Positions 43,466 through 51,121 of a stretch of 51,121 nt of DNA are shown here, piece after piece. The translations under genes and the position numbers were made by a program. Origin of the DNA: Methanoregula sp. (GTDB taxonomy: Archaea; Halobacteriota; Methanomicrobia; Methanomicrobiales; Methanospirillaceae); assembly GCA_030651815.1 (NCBI GenBank), contig JAUSBW010000141.1:1-51121 (forward strand), in the 5' to 3' direction. Numbering within the stretch: the stretch's first letter is position 1; each line of letters opens with the position of its first letter. Under the pieces are notes generated by a model that was not told the DNA's origin, did not search any database, and saw nothing but the letters and a program-made list of their open reading frames with translations.

Positions 43466-44241
43466 CGGGGACAAAAAATGACGGGTTGTACCTGTATGCT
43501 CTTGTGGAGCACAGCGGGGAGATCCCAACGGGAATCACCGGAGTTGACGGACAGCAGGTATTTTCCCTCCCGTACCGGGACCTGTCTGCCATTGTCCATG
43601 CCTGCCCGCTCACACCCTATGCGAGCGAGGATCAGGCAGTTGTGACCGGGTGGGTGCTGAGTCATGAACAGGTACTGGAACGGCTCATCGGGGCGGGGAT
43701 GAACACCATCCCCTTAACGTTCGACACGATCATCAAACCGGAAAAAGAACGGGATGCGAAGAATGAGCTAACCGGGTGGTTGTCCAAAGAGTACGAAAAT
43801 TTTTTACAGAAATTCGAAAAGATCCGGGGTAAAAAGGAATACGGCATCCAGGTATTTACCAACCGGCAGAATATCCGGGATACGATCTCTGCAACAAACG
43901 ATTTTATAAAGCGACTCGAAGGGCAGGCAAAGACCAGCGCTCCTGGGAAAAAATACATGATTCAGCAAAAGCTGGAAAAGGAAGTAAAAGTTGCCATGGA
44001 TAGAGAGATTGCCGGCATCATTTCAGAGACCCAAAGAAAGATCCAGGAGTATTGCGATGAGATTTCCCTGGGAAAATTAAAGAAAGGGCAGGTGCCGGAC
44101 CGGGATATGATCCTGAACTGCTCGTGCCTGGTTTCCGATGAGAACTACGAAAAGCTTGGCGCTGTGTTAGAAGAGATCGAACGGGGGGGTGACCTGTCAG
44201 TACGATTCACCGGACCGTGGGCGGCATACTCGTTTGTATGA
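43462..44241 (+). CDS. gvpL: Gas vesicle protein GvpL, copy 2
   Basis: This 259-residue GvpF/GvpL-family protein is highly similar to copy 1, with LYLYALVEHSGEIPTGITG, NTIPLTFDTI and the end FTGPWAAYSFV. The frame is intact and the ATG overlaps the stop of the small ORF. The similarity to block 1 ends a few bases after the stop. A possible terminator follows. Confidence 0.92.
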   Translation: MTGTKNDGLYLYALVEHSGEIPTGITGVDGQQVFSLPYRDLSAIVHACPLTPYASEDQAVVTGWVLSHEQVLERLIGAGMNTIPLTFDTIIKPEKERDAKNELTGWLSKEYENFLQKFEKIRGKKEYGIQVFTNRQNIRDTISATNDFIKRLEGQAKTSAPGKKYMIQQKLEKEVKVAMDREIAGIISETQRKIQEYCDEISLGKLKKGQVPDRDMILNCSCLVSDENYEKLGAVLEEIERGGDLSVRFTGPWAAYSFV

Positions 44242-44250
44242 GAAGACGGG

Positions 44251-44291
44251 CTCCTGTTATGATTTATGGTTTTTCAGGAGTGCTGATTTTT
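44251..44291 (+). terminator. Possible terminator after gvpL copy 2
   Basis: CTCCTG and CAGGAG pair around an 18-base AT-rich loop, followed by TGCTGATTTTT. The stem is only 6 bp, so this is moderate evidence. Confidence 0.45.
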
Positions 44292-44336
44292 GTAAAAAAA
44301 CCGGCATGAAGCCAAAGGCTTCGCACCAGCGCAATG

Positions 44337-44413
44337 AAAATTTTGCACTCCAAACTCAATTTCCATTTGTCTCTGCTATCGTCAGCAGATTTCAAAATTT
44401 TGCACTCCAAACT
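44337..44413. repeat. Pair of 20-bp direct repeats near the histone gene
   Basis: AAAATTTTGCACTCCAAACT occurs at 44337-44356 and again at 44394-44413. The rest of the 44242-44485 gap is AT-rich with no gene apparent. Confidence 0.7.
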
Positions 44414-44485
44414 TTCACAAGGAAAACGCTACTGATATAATTAAGAAAAGAAAACAAACGAATCTGCGGGAAAAAGAGAGTTAAT

Positions 44486-44689
44486 CTAGGACTTTGCTGC
44501 CAGATCAACATCTTCTTTCTTGATAGTCTTTCTGCCTGCGTGCTCGGCAAGCTTGTTGGATTCCTTGGTGAGCATGGCTATGTACTTCTCAGCTTTCATA
44601 ACGAGCGCCTCTGCTGCATCGCTTCCCACGCGTTCGGCTCCGTTCTTCTTTGCAATCCTTACAACTGCTGCGATTGGTAAATCTGTCAT
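44486..44689 (-). CDS. Archaeal histone
   Basis: This 67-residue histone-fold protein (LPIAAVVRIAKKNGAERVG, AAEALVMKAEKYI, RKTIKKEDVDLAAKS) has the length and helix pattern of HMf-type archaeal histones, which wrap DNA as dimers and larger stacks. I use the ATG at 44689; upstream codons in the same frame cover the promoter. AGGT lies about 8 bases before the start, and a strong TATA element lies 25-40 bases upstream. It is monocistronic. Confidence 0.95.
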   Translation of the reverse strand: MTDLPIAAVVRIAKKNGAERVGSDAAEALVMKAEKYIAMLTKESNKLAEHAGRKTIKKEDVDLAAKS

Positions 44690-44712
44690 GTTTCTTACCT
44701 CAAAAAGAAATC

Positions 44713-44730
44713 CAATTGATATATATAAAA
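44713..44730 (-). promoter_or_regulatory. Histone gene TATA box
   Basis: On the minus strand TTTTTATATATATCAATT lies about 25-40 bases upstream of the ATG at 44689, a strong TATA element giving a short leader. Confidence 0.6.
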
Positions 44731-44885
44731 ACTTTCCGGGGAAATGACCCAGATTACCCTGCAATACGATTTTAAGGGGCATCCCATTTAGCAAGGGGAA
44801 ATCGGGCTTCAGAATTTCGCAGAATATTTTTTATTTCCTTTAAAATGGTTTTTTTGACAAACAAGAGGGAAATTATGGATTTAAA

Positions 44886-45650
44886 TTATTCCAACAAAGA
44901 TGCTGCGAGCAATAGCGCATTGGAATAATCTGGTGAGGCGCGCGAACTATCCACGAAAATTCTGCTGATATTTACTACGGGCGCGCCATGTCCGTGCCCG
45001 CCACCCAGAAAGACGAGTGTTCTGAAGATCAGATTGCCGGAAATACCGTCAGGTGCGATGATAAGCCCGCAGGTCTCAACTGCATCCTCAATCAGGATCT
45101 CGCAGTGGGTGGCATCACCCAGCCGGGCAACCAGTTCGGCATCGGCCATGCTAGCATCTACCTGCGGGTGCCTTCCTAAGTCCCCAAGCCGTCCCCCGGA
45201 GAGGATGCCGACTTTTTCCGGCAGGCCGAATTTTTTTGCAATGACCATGCCTTTTTTGATCAGATCGAGTTTCTCTTCAACCGTCCACCCCTCATCCACT
45301 CCGACCGGAGTGAGCAGGAATTTTTTCCCATGAACGGTTTCCAGCAGCGCGATACGTTCCAGATGATCAACACCTGCTGCTTTCTTCAATGCTTTTAAGG
45401 TGGCATTGGCAGGCAGGGTACCCCGCACTGCTGCATCGATCCTGCCAGACATCAGATCATCGATAAGCGCTTGTTCCGGGTTTGCGTACTCGGCAACATG
45501 TACCCCCTTTCCGGTAGATTTTTTATCAACAATGCCCGGGCTGCAATAACAGATGGTTTCAAATTTCCTGCTTACGCGGTTTGCACTCTCTATGACTTTC
45601 TCCGGATCTTTAACGATCCCGATCCCGATGCGCCTTACCGGCCCTGGCAT
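44886..45650 (-). CDS. mtxX: Methanogenesis marker protein 4 (MtxX-like)
   Basis: This 254-residue protein matches the methanogen-specific marker 4 family, related to MtxX and to phosphate acetyl/butyryltransferases. Motifs include RRIGIGIVKDPEKV at the start, LMSGRIDAAVRGTLPA, KVGILSGGRLGDLGRHP and a glycine-histidine-rich segment (GGGHGHGAP) near the end. Its exact role in methanogenesis is not established. It overlaps the marker 2 gene by 16 bases, so they are translationally coupled. Confidence 0.88.
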   Translation of the reverse strand: MPGPVRRIGIGIVKDPEKVIESANRVSRKFETICYCSPGIVDKKSTGKGVHVAEYANPEQALIDDLMSGRIDAAVRGTLPANATLKALKKAAGVDHLERIALLETVHGKKFLLTPVGVDEGWTVEEKLDLIKKGMVIAKKFGLPEKVGILSGGRLGDLGRHPQVDASMADAELVARLGDATHCEILIEDAVETCGLIIAPDGISGNLIFRTLVFLGGGHGHGAPVVNISRIFVDSSRASPDYSNALLLAASLLE

Positions 45651-46648
45651 ATCAAATCCTCTTCGGACAGGTGCATAATACCGTTACTGATGAAATCAAA
45701 GACCTGCGTGTCCTTGCCCTCGTACCGGATCCGCAGTTCGCGTGATGCATTCACCGAGCCGATCTCATGTGCCGTCATTCCCACACTGGCAAAGAGCCGG
45801 ATGAGTTCCTGCACATGCGCCTTGTTTGCCGTCAGGATAAAACCCATGCCGGGGTACATCCGGACCCACGCCTCAAACGTCAGGTTATTTGCCAACAGGT
45901 TCGGCTTTGGAATCAGGCCAAGATCGATCTCGGCACCCTTTCCGCTCACTTCGAGCAGCATTCCTAACGTTCCGATGATACCGGGATTGCTGATATCCTT
46001 GCCTGCCGTCACCAGATGCTTACTGCCGATCTGCTCCATTAAGGAGATCTGGGCCCGGACTTCCGCAGCGGATTTCATTGTTACTGAGTCCCAGTTGAGC
46101 GCACAGGACGGGTGGACCCGGCCCGTAATATCGATAGCTGCAACCACACTGTCGCCTATCTGTGCAGTGTGGCTGTAGATGACCGAATCCAGCCGGGCTG
46201 AACCGAGAATCGAGACATCGATGACGCTGTACGGGGCGTCAGGGTGCAGGTGTCCGCCAACAATCGGGACACCGAACTGTGCGGAGGCATCGTGCATCCC
46301 CTTTACCACCTGCTCCTGCACGGTAGTCTTGGCTATAGAGAAAATATCTACCATCGCGATCGGGTGACCGCCCATAGCAGCGATATCGTGGATATTTACA
46401 AGTACCGAGCAGTATCCCGCCCAGTACGGATCTGCTTCCATGAGCCTGCTCCATATACCATCAGCTGCAAGCAGGAGTGCTTCACCATTGTGTTCAATAA
46501 CTGCAGCATCCTCACCGAATGAGGCGACCACGTGCGGAGCATCGATCTTCAATGCCCTTACCATCTCTCCGATGGCATGCTTGCGCCGGACACCCTCATA
46601 TTCACGGACTACTTTTGCAATCGTCTCTGTTGAGCAGTTGTGGGTCAC
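45635..46648 (-). CDS. Methanogenesis marker protein 2, AIR-synthase-like
   Basis: This 337-residue protein is of the PurM/HypE/ThiL superfamily, with FGEDAAVIEHNG, LLAADGIW, the IHDIAAMGGHPIAMVD signature and GGHLHPDAPYSVIDV. It matches the family called methanogenesis marker 2, found in methanogens. An ATP-dependent activation of a carboxylate or amide is typical of the superfamily, but the substrate here is unknown. The upstream region (46649-46791) is shared with rfcL on the other strand. Confidence 0.88.
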   Translation of the reverse strand: MTHNCSTETIAKVVREYEGVRRKHAIGEMVRALKIDAPHVVASFGEDAAVIEHNGEALLLAADGIWSRLMEADPYWAGYCSVLVNIHDIAAMGGHPIAMVDIFSIAKTTVQEQVVKGMHDASAQFGVPIVGGHLHPDAPYSVIDVSILGSARLDSVIYSHTAQIGDSVVAAIDITGRVHPSCALNWDSVTMKSAAEVRAQISLMEQIGSKHLVTAGKDISNPGIIGTLGMLLEVSGKGAEIDLGLIPKPNLLANNLTFEAWVRMYPGMGFILTANKAHVQELIRLFASVGMTAHEIGSVNASRELRIRYEGKDTQVFDFISNGIMHLSEEDLICQGR

Positions 46649-46791
46649 GGCATCACCTGAAATTGACTAAAAATTTATTGCGTCTATCCTAATTTCATTT
46701 CATCAGAGATAATTTATTTGATGTAACTCCGACAACAGAAACATCGCTGACAGATGAGTGATTTTAATTGATATACGGTCAACGTGTCTGT
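46649..46791. promoter_or_regulatory. Divergent promoter region, marker 2 gene and rfcL
   Basis: This AT-rich 143-base gap separates two divergent genes. On the minus strand CAATAAATTTTTAG (about 46667-46680) is TATA-like for the marker gene. On the plus strand TTAATTGATATACGG (46764-46778) may serve rfcL with a very short leader. Both are weak calls. Confidence 0.4.
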
Positions 46792-48216
46792 ATGGACTGG
46801 GCAGAGAAATACCGCCCCGCGAGGTTGCAGGATATCGTCGGCAATGCGACAGCAGTACGTCAGATTGCGGAGTGGGCGAAGAACTGGACGAGGAGATCAA
46901 AACCACTTCTGATCTACGGCAAGCCCGGTATCGGTAAGACGTCAAGTGCGTACGCGCTTGCAAATGACATGAAGTGGGAGCCAATCGAGCTCAATGCGAG
47001 TGATACGCGGACTGCCGGGGTCATCGAGCGCATTGCCGGCGCAGGAAGCCAGACCGCAAGCCTGACGGGTGCCTCGCGAAAGCTGATCGTGCTCGATGAG
47101 GCTGACAACCTGCAGGGCACAGCAGACCGGGGCGGTGCCAAAGCGATCATCGAATGTATCAAGCGAGCCCGGCAGCCAATCATCCTGATCGCAAATGATC
47201 TTTACGGGCTCTCCCCGGAACTACGGGCACGGTGCGAACCGGTCCAGTTCAAGGCGGTTCCTGCGCGGTCAATTGCCCCACGGCTCAAATATCTCTGCTC
47301 TGCTGAGAAGATCAACTGCAGTGAAGCAGCGATTCACGCAATCGCCGACAGCGCAGAGGGGGATATCCGGTCTGCGGTCAATATGCTCTATGCTTCGGCA
47401 ATCGGGCGTGAAAAGATTGACAATGCACAGGTGCACACCTCCCAGAAGGATGAACGGGTATCCATCTTCTCGCTGATTTCTGCCCTGTTTAAAAATACTC
47501 CGGATGATGAACTGCTGCGCCTCTCCTATAATGTGAATGACACCCCTGAGACCATCGAACAGTGGGTGGAAGGAAACATTGGCCAGATTGCTGACCCGAC
47601 AGCGGTCGCGCGGGCATACCAGCACCTGTCCCGGGCAGATGAGTATCTTGGCAACACCTACCGCAGGCAGTACCACACGCTCTGGCGCTATGCTACGGCG
47701 ATCATGCTGCTGGGAGTTGCCGATGCTGCCGGTGGAAAAGGCATCCACGCAAGGATCATGCCCCCTGAGCGGTGGCAGAAGATGTCGACAGCTAAAAAGC
47801 AAAAAGCGATCAGGATTGCCCTGCTCAACAAAATTGCCGGCAGTATGCATATCCCGCAGAGTACCCTGCGCGAAGAGTACCTGAGCACCGTCTCACTGCT
47901 GGTGGAACACGACCCGGCAGGATATACCCGCGAGATGATGCTGGATGCAGACCAGCTCAATTTCTTCTTAAATGACCGTGCACGTGCATCAGAGATTGTA
48001 AAGGCACTCGAAAAAGAAGAGAAGGAAAAAATAAAAGAGCAGGAAAAAGCCAAAGAACCGCAGAAAAAAGCAAAAAAGGAACAATTGCCAGAATCCGAAT
48101 CTCTACCTGAGGCAAAATCTGTCAAAGGACCGGAACCGGCAACTGTTACGCCCCCTGATACGGCTGAGAAGAAATCCACGCCCCGGACTCAGTCGACCCT
48201 GTTCGATGGCTTCTGA
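46792..48216 (+). CDS. rfcL: Replication factor C large subunit
   Basis: This 474-residue clamp-loader subunit has [18 protein letters not shown] at the start, Walker A GKPGIGKT (43-50), LDEADNLQG as Walker B, RFC helical domains, a charged Lys/Glu-rich region and a C-terminal PIP box QSTLFDGF for PCNA binding. ATG 46792 gives the family-standard N-terminus; an upstream codon is possible but lacks conservation. The 3' end overlaps the convergent UPF0146 gene by 28 bases. Confidence 0.95.
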   Translation: MDWAEKYRPARLQDIVGNATAVRQIAEWAKNWTRRSKPLLIYGKPGIGKTSSAYALANDMKWEPIELNASDTRTAGVIERIAGAGSQTASLTGASRKLIVLDEADNLQGTADRGGAKAIIECIKRARQPIILIANDLYGLSPELRARCEPVQFKAVPARSIAPRLKYLCSAEKINCSEAAIHAIADSAEGDIRSAVNMLYASAIGREKIDNAQVHTSQKDERVSIFSLISALFKNTPDDELLRLSYNVNDTPETIEQWVEGNIGQIADPTAVARAYQHLSRADEYLGNTYRRQYHTLWRYATAIMLLGVADAAGGKGIHARIMPPERWQKMSTAKKQKAIRIALLNKIAGSMHIPQSTLREEYLSTVSLLVEHDPAGYTREMMLDADQLNFFLNDRARASEIVKALEKEEKEKIKEQEKAKEPQKKAKKEQLPESESLPEAKSVKGPEPATVTPPDTAEKKSTPRTQSTLFDGF

Positions 48217-48611
48217 CGAATATGATACCTGTGGAGGAGCACCCCGCAGTCGATGATCTCCCCGCCATTTTCATAGGATTCAAAACCAAGGTGGTACACA
48301 ATCAGATCCGCATTGATCCGCCCTGCCAGTTCGATCAGGGGTGAGATCATCTCTGGTGCGGGGCGAATCGCGTAAATGACCTCTGCACCAGTGTACAGGG
48401 AATTATCCGGCGAAAAAATATCGTCCTTAAAAAAAGGAAGACCATCGGAAATCCCGATCGCTTTTACATCCGTACAACGGATCAGTGCACCGGCACTGCT
48501 GACTATTTTTGCAGCCTCCTCATTCCTGCCAATCCCGATTTCGATGGCGCGGGTATAGTGCGAGGCGATATAATTCCCTATGCACTTTTCAATATGTTTA
48601 TAGTCATCCAT
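48189..48611 (-). CDS. UPF0146 family protein
   Basis: This 140-residue Rossmann-like protein has [16 protein letters not shown] (a nucleotide- or SAM-binding-like loop), RCTDVKAI and [15 protein letters not shown]. These features fit the archaeal UPF0146 family, of unknown function. ATG 48611 fits the conserved N-terminus [15 protein letters not shown]. It is divergent from the archaemetzincin gene with only 17 bases between starts, so both transcripts must be leaderless or nearly so. Confidence 0.82.
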   Translation of the reverse strand: MDDYKHIEKCIGNYIASHYTRAIEIGIGRNEEAAKIVSSAGALIRCTDVKAIGISDGLPFFKDDIFSPDNSLYTGAEVIYAIRPAPEMISPLIELAGRINADLIVYHLGFESYENGGEIIDCGVLLHRYHIRQKPSNRVD

Positions 48612-48628
48612 TCCAACAGAATATAGCG

Positions 48629-49171
48629 ATGCATGTCCATATTTTTTGGGATGCCCAGTCTCCGGCCGGGCTACAGATGCCCGTATCCCGGAAAATTTCT
48701 GCCGTACTTGGTGTGCCAACAACTGTTTCTGAGAACCATGTGCGCATGATGGGATACGTGACAGAGCGGCAGCAGATCGATGCGCCGGCGCTCCTTGACA
48801 GCATCCAGACCTACAAGCACCGCCACGGGATCGAGGACCCGGTCCTGCTGGTGGTTCACCAGGACCTTTTTAAAAACGGCAGCAGGTTTGTTTTCGGGCT
48901 TGCACGGGAATCGGTGGGTGCAGCTGTGGTCTCAACAGCCCGCCTCGGAAACGAATATTACGGGCTTTCCGGTAGTGACGATGACCTGATGGACCGGATT
49001 GTCAAGGAAGGAGCGCACGAGATCGGGCACCTGCTGGGTCTCGGTCACTGTGATAACCGGGAATGTGTGATGTTCAAGCCTGACACTCTTGACGAACTGG
49101 ATCGCAAGAAAAAACAGCTCTGTTCTGCCTGTTACGAACAGATGGCTGCACACCAGGTTACCTCAAAATAA
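48629..49171 (+). CDS. amzA: Archaemetzincin zinc metalloprotease
   Basis: This 180-residue predicted protease has the archaemetzincin zinc signature HEIGHLLGLGHC (130-141), followed by CVMFK and a CSAC pair, which gives the second zinc site typical of this family. The length fits. The physiological substrate is unknown. The start ATG 48629 opens at MHVHIFWDAQ. Confidence 0.93.
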   Translation: MHVHIFWDAQSPAGLQMPVSRKISAVLGVPTTVSENHVRMMGYVTERQQIDAPALLDSIQTYKHRHGIEDPVLLVVHQDLFKNGSRFVFGLARESVGAAVVSTARLGNEYYGLSGSDDDLMDRIVKEGAHEIGHLLGLGHCDNRECVMFKPDTLDELDRKKKQLCSACYEQMAAHQVTSK

Positions 49172-49386
49172 TATCATCTCCGTTGAGCACCAGACAATCC
49201 AGTTCCATGAGAATGCCGGTGATGCGCGGCGGTTCACTTTGTTTTCCTGTTTGCCCCGATAATGAAAGGTGCAGCAATGCTCACCGGATATGGATAAATA
49301 TCCTCATCCTGTTCACAGCAAAACGGATATTCCGGGAAGCGAAGAAGAGTGGATTATCTATACGGATACGTGGATGGAGAACTCAA

Positions 49387-50376
49387 ATGACGCGTTGCTC
49401 AGTAATTACAGATCCCATATCTTTCTGGCACGATGCACCGGGCCACCCGGAATGCCACGCAAGGCTTGAGGCTGTATTATCAGCAGTTCCCCCGGATCTT
49501 CCCGTCTATTCTGCAACACCCGCATCCCGTGAGGATGTGGAACGAATTCATGATTCCTGTTATATCCGCTGGCTCGGGCAGCAGTGTGCTGTTACTACGT
49601 CGGTCAGCTATCTTGACCGGGAAACGTATATCACTCCGCGTTCCTTTGACACAGCCTTGCATGCCGCCGGTGCCGCAGTTGCAGCATCTGAACGGGCGAT
49701 GGATGGAGAACACTGCTTCTCGTTCATGCGCCCGCCGGGTCATCATGCGGAGCGTGACCGTGCAATGGGGTTCTGCCTGCTCAACAATACCGCAATTGCT
49801 GCTATGCATGCACTTGAGAGTGTTGACCGGGTTGCGATCGTGGACTGGGATGTCCACCACGGAAACGGCACGCAGCACGCTTTTTACAACAGTGACCGGG
49901 TGCTCTACTGTTCGGTCCACCAGAAGGGGATTTTCCCGTATTCCGGTGGTGTGGAGGAGATGGGGACAGGGGCAGGACAGGGATACACCATCAACGTACC
50001 GCTCGCTGCAGGAGCAACCATAGGAGATTACCAGCTGATCTTTTCTGAGATCTTCTGCCCCGCTCTGCGGCGGCACCGCCCGGATCTGGTCATCGTTTCG
50101 GCAGGACAGGATATCCTCAAAGACGATCCGCTGGGCTGGATGCAGATCCAGCCAAAGGATTTCGAGGTACTGACCCGTCTTATTCAGGATACAGCAGACG
50201 GTTCGCTCGCACTTGTACTTGAGGGGGGGTACGGTCCATCCCATGGAGAGGCATTACGGTATATCATCTCTGCCCTGAAGCGAATGCATGAAATTTCTGT
50301 TCCTGATAACCCGCCAGCATCACCGGCAACGCGGGCACTGGTATCGCAGCTCAAAAAAATCCATGGATTATCCTGA
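49387..50376 (+). CDS. Histone deacetylase-family protein (AcuC/HDAC-like)
   Basis: This 329-residue protein has the deacetylase fold motifs RPPGHHAERDRAMGFCLLN (tandem catalytic histidines), DWDVHHGNGTQ (zinc ligands Asp and His), SAGQDILKDDPLG (third zinc-ligand Asp; the usual Phe is Gln here) and LEGGYG. It should hydrolyse acetyl-lysine or an acetyl-polyamine. An upstream in-frame extension to 49183 has no conservation, so I start at ATG 49387. The histone gene lies 5 kb away, so a link is only a possibility. Confidence 0.92.
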   Translation: MTRCSVITDPISFWHDAPGHPECHARLEAVLSAVPPDLPVYSATPASREDVERIHDSCYIRWLGQQCAVTTSVSYLDRETYITPRSFDTALHAAGAAVAASERAMDGEHCFSFMRPPGHHAERDRAMGFCLLNNTAIAAMHALESVDRVAIVDWDVHHGNGTQHAFYNSDRVLYCSVHQKGIFPYSGGVEEMGTGAGQGYTINVPLAAGATIGDYQLIFSEIFCPALRRHRPDLVIVSAGQDILKDDPLGWMQIQPKDFEVLTRLIQDTADGSLALVLEGGYGPSHGEALRYIISALKRMHEISVPDNPPASPATRALVSQLKKIHGLS

Positions 50377-50380
50377 TTCC

Positions 50381-50944
50381 TTACTTTGAAGGAACGATAT
50401 CGATCTCCATCCCGCTGATCTTCTGGTACACCTTTTTCATCTGGAGGATTGGCCAGAGCTCGTAGAGGAGCACGGTAACAGGTTCCCACATCGCAACCCA
50501 CCCGATGATCAGCAGAGCGTCAGCAAAGATCTGTGCTGCCAGTTCATGGCTCATGGAAGAGACCATCTGTCGTGCTAAAAGGGCGATGGTCAGAAACGAT
50601 AGACCAATAAGCATGGTACTCCTGCCATACCTGAAACGCGAACGGAATTTGCGGTCTGCATCCATCACGCGGTATTTAAAATGATACCGGATAGCGGGTT
50701 TGATCTTCCGGGCCTGCTCGCTCTCTGCGAGTTCCTTTGGCAGGTAGATGATCATTTTGAGTTTCGTTTTTGCGGGGAAGTCCTTGACCGTATCGATAAT
50801 GTAGTGTTCTGCGGCAGTATCGAGTTCCTTTTCGTGAAATGGAGAAGGATCAAATGAGTTGAAGAGCTGCAGGATCGACGAGAGTTTGATCTCAATTAAG
50901 ATCATGCCATCCACTTTTTTGTAGAGTGATTCGATATCGGTCAT
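50381..50944 (-). CDS. Two-helix membrane protein, unknown function
   Basis: This 187-residue protein has a soluble N-terminal part (IESLYKKVDGMILIEIKLSS, ELDTAAEHYIIDTVKDFP) and two likely membrane segments (TMLIGLSFLTIALLA, then IFADALLIIGWVAMWEPVTV), with a basic loop before the first. I start at the ATG at 50944 rather than the one two codons earlier. It converges on the deacetylase gene with a four-base gap. I do not recognise the family. Confidence 0.75.
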   Translation of the reverse strand: MTDIESLYKKVDGMILIEIKLSSILQLFNSFDPSPFHEKELDTAAEHYIIDTVKDFPAKTKLKMIIYLPKELAESEQARKIKPAIRYHFKYRVMDADRKFRSRFRYGRSTMLIGLSFLTIALLARQMVSSMSHELAAQIFADALLIIGWVAMWEPVTVLLYELWPILQMKKVYQKISGMEIDIVPSK

Positions 50945-50981
50945 GCGCACGTGCCTGTGATTTGGTGGTGCCTGAGAACCA

Positions 50982-51121
50982 GTGAACTACCCCGCCCTAA
51001 AGGACGGGGCTTCTTGCTTCATACCCCGGTATGCGTACCGCAAGTCCACAAGCTCACCGGGTAGTTCCTACCCTGAATGATGGTAACAGGTTTTGTCCCT
51101 GTAATGCCATTTTTTTAATAT
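50982..51121 (-). mobile_element. Right end of an IS200/IS605-type element (reRNA-like), truncated by the window
   Basis: GTGAACTACCCCGCCCTAAAGG begins a hairpin (CCCCGCCC/GGACGGGG, one mismatch, loop TAAA), followed by GCTTCTTGCTTCATACC. This matches the pattern at the right end of archaeal IS605-like elements read on the opposite strand, where the structured RNA of TnpB (reRNA/omegaRNA) lies. A second small hairpin, GGGTAG-TTC-CTACCC, is at 51059-51073. The tnpB gene would lie to the right on the minus strand, outside the window. Confidence 0.5.

Overview
The window is archaeal and almost certainly from a hydrogenotrophic methanogen of the Methanomicrobiales, with a Methanoregula-like genus as my best guess. 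Direct support: methanogenesis marker proteins 2 and 4 (MtxX-like), a 67-residue archaeal histone, replication factor C large subunit with a C-terminal PIP box, archaemetzincin, a CDC48/VAT-type AAA ATPase, TATA-type promoters, and many multi-PAS histidine kinases of methanogen style. The order and genus are inference. I saw no tRNA, rRNA or CRISPR array.

Layout. 1-12.5 kb: a signalling block of four multi-PAS histidine kinases, a double-receiver protein, a transposase fragment beside a decayed kinase tail, and two MITE-like elements with matching ends and 4-bp target duplications. 12.8-13.5 kb: a HEPN/minimal-nucleotidyltransferase pair. 14.1-21.1 kb: an overlapping gene string (unknown protein, receiver-PAS kinase, receiver-PadR fusion, CDC48-like ATPase) ending just before gvpA. 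21.2-33.8 kb: a large gas vesicle cluster: gvpA, a gvpC-like gene, gvpN, two unknown small genes, gvpF, gvpG, gvpO, gvpH, a gvpJ with a zinc ribbon, a gvpM with a long C-terminal domain, an ArsA/Get3-type ATPase, DnaJ-type zinc-finger proteins, two more accessory genes, a second Hsp20, gvpK, a small ORF and gvpL. 34-42.3 kb: four more kinases and a 60-residue protein. 42.5-44.2 kb: a second copy of gvpH (5'-truncated), gvpK, the small ORF and gvpL. 44.5-50.9 kb: housekeeping genes. The last 140 bases look like the right end of an IS200/IS605-type element that runs out of the window.

How the parts may work together. Gas vesicles give buoyancy and their synthesis is normally regulated. Here nine intact sensor kinases surround the cluster. 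The receiver-PadR protein, encoded between a kinase and the CDC48-like ATPase directly upstream of gvpA, is a good candidate for a phosphorelay output. gvpA and the gvpC-like gene share an odd palindrome, CGGAA-A-TTCCG, at the same spacing upstream of their TATA boxes, so they probably share one regulator. The middle of the cluster is rich in chaperone-like functions (two Hsp20 proteins, ArsA-type ATPase, DnaJ-like zinc modules, GvpN and CDC48-like AAA proteins), which suggests an elaborate assembly or quality-control system for the hydrophobic vesicle proteins. The region has been reshaped repeatedly by duplication: gvpHKL, the ArsA C-terminus, the DNA-binding-like tail of the gvpC-like protein and one kinase C-terminus are all present as extra, mostly broken, copies.
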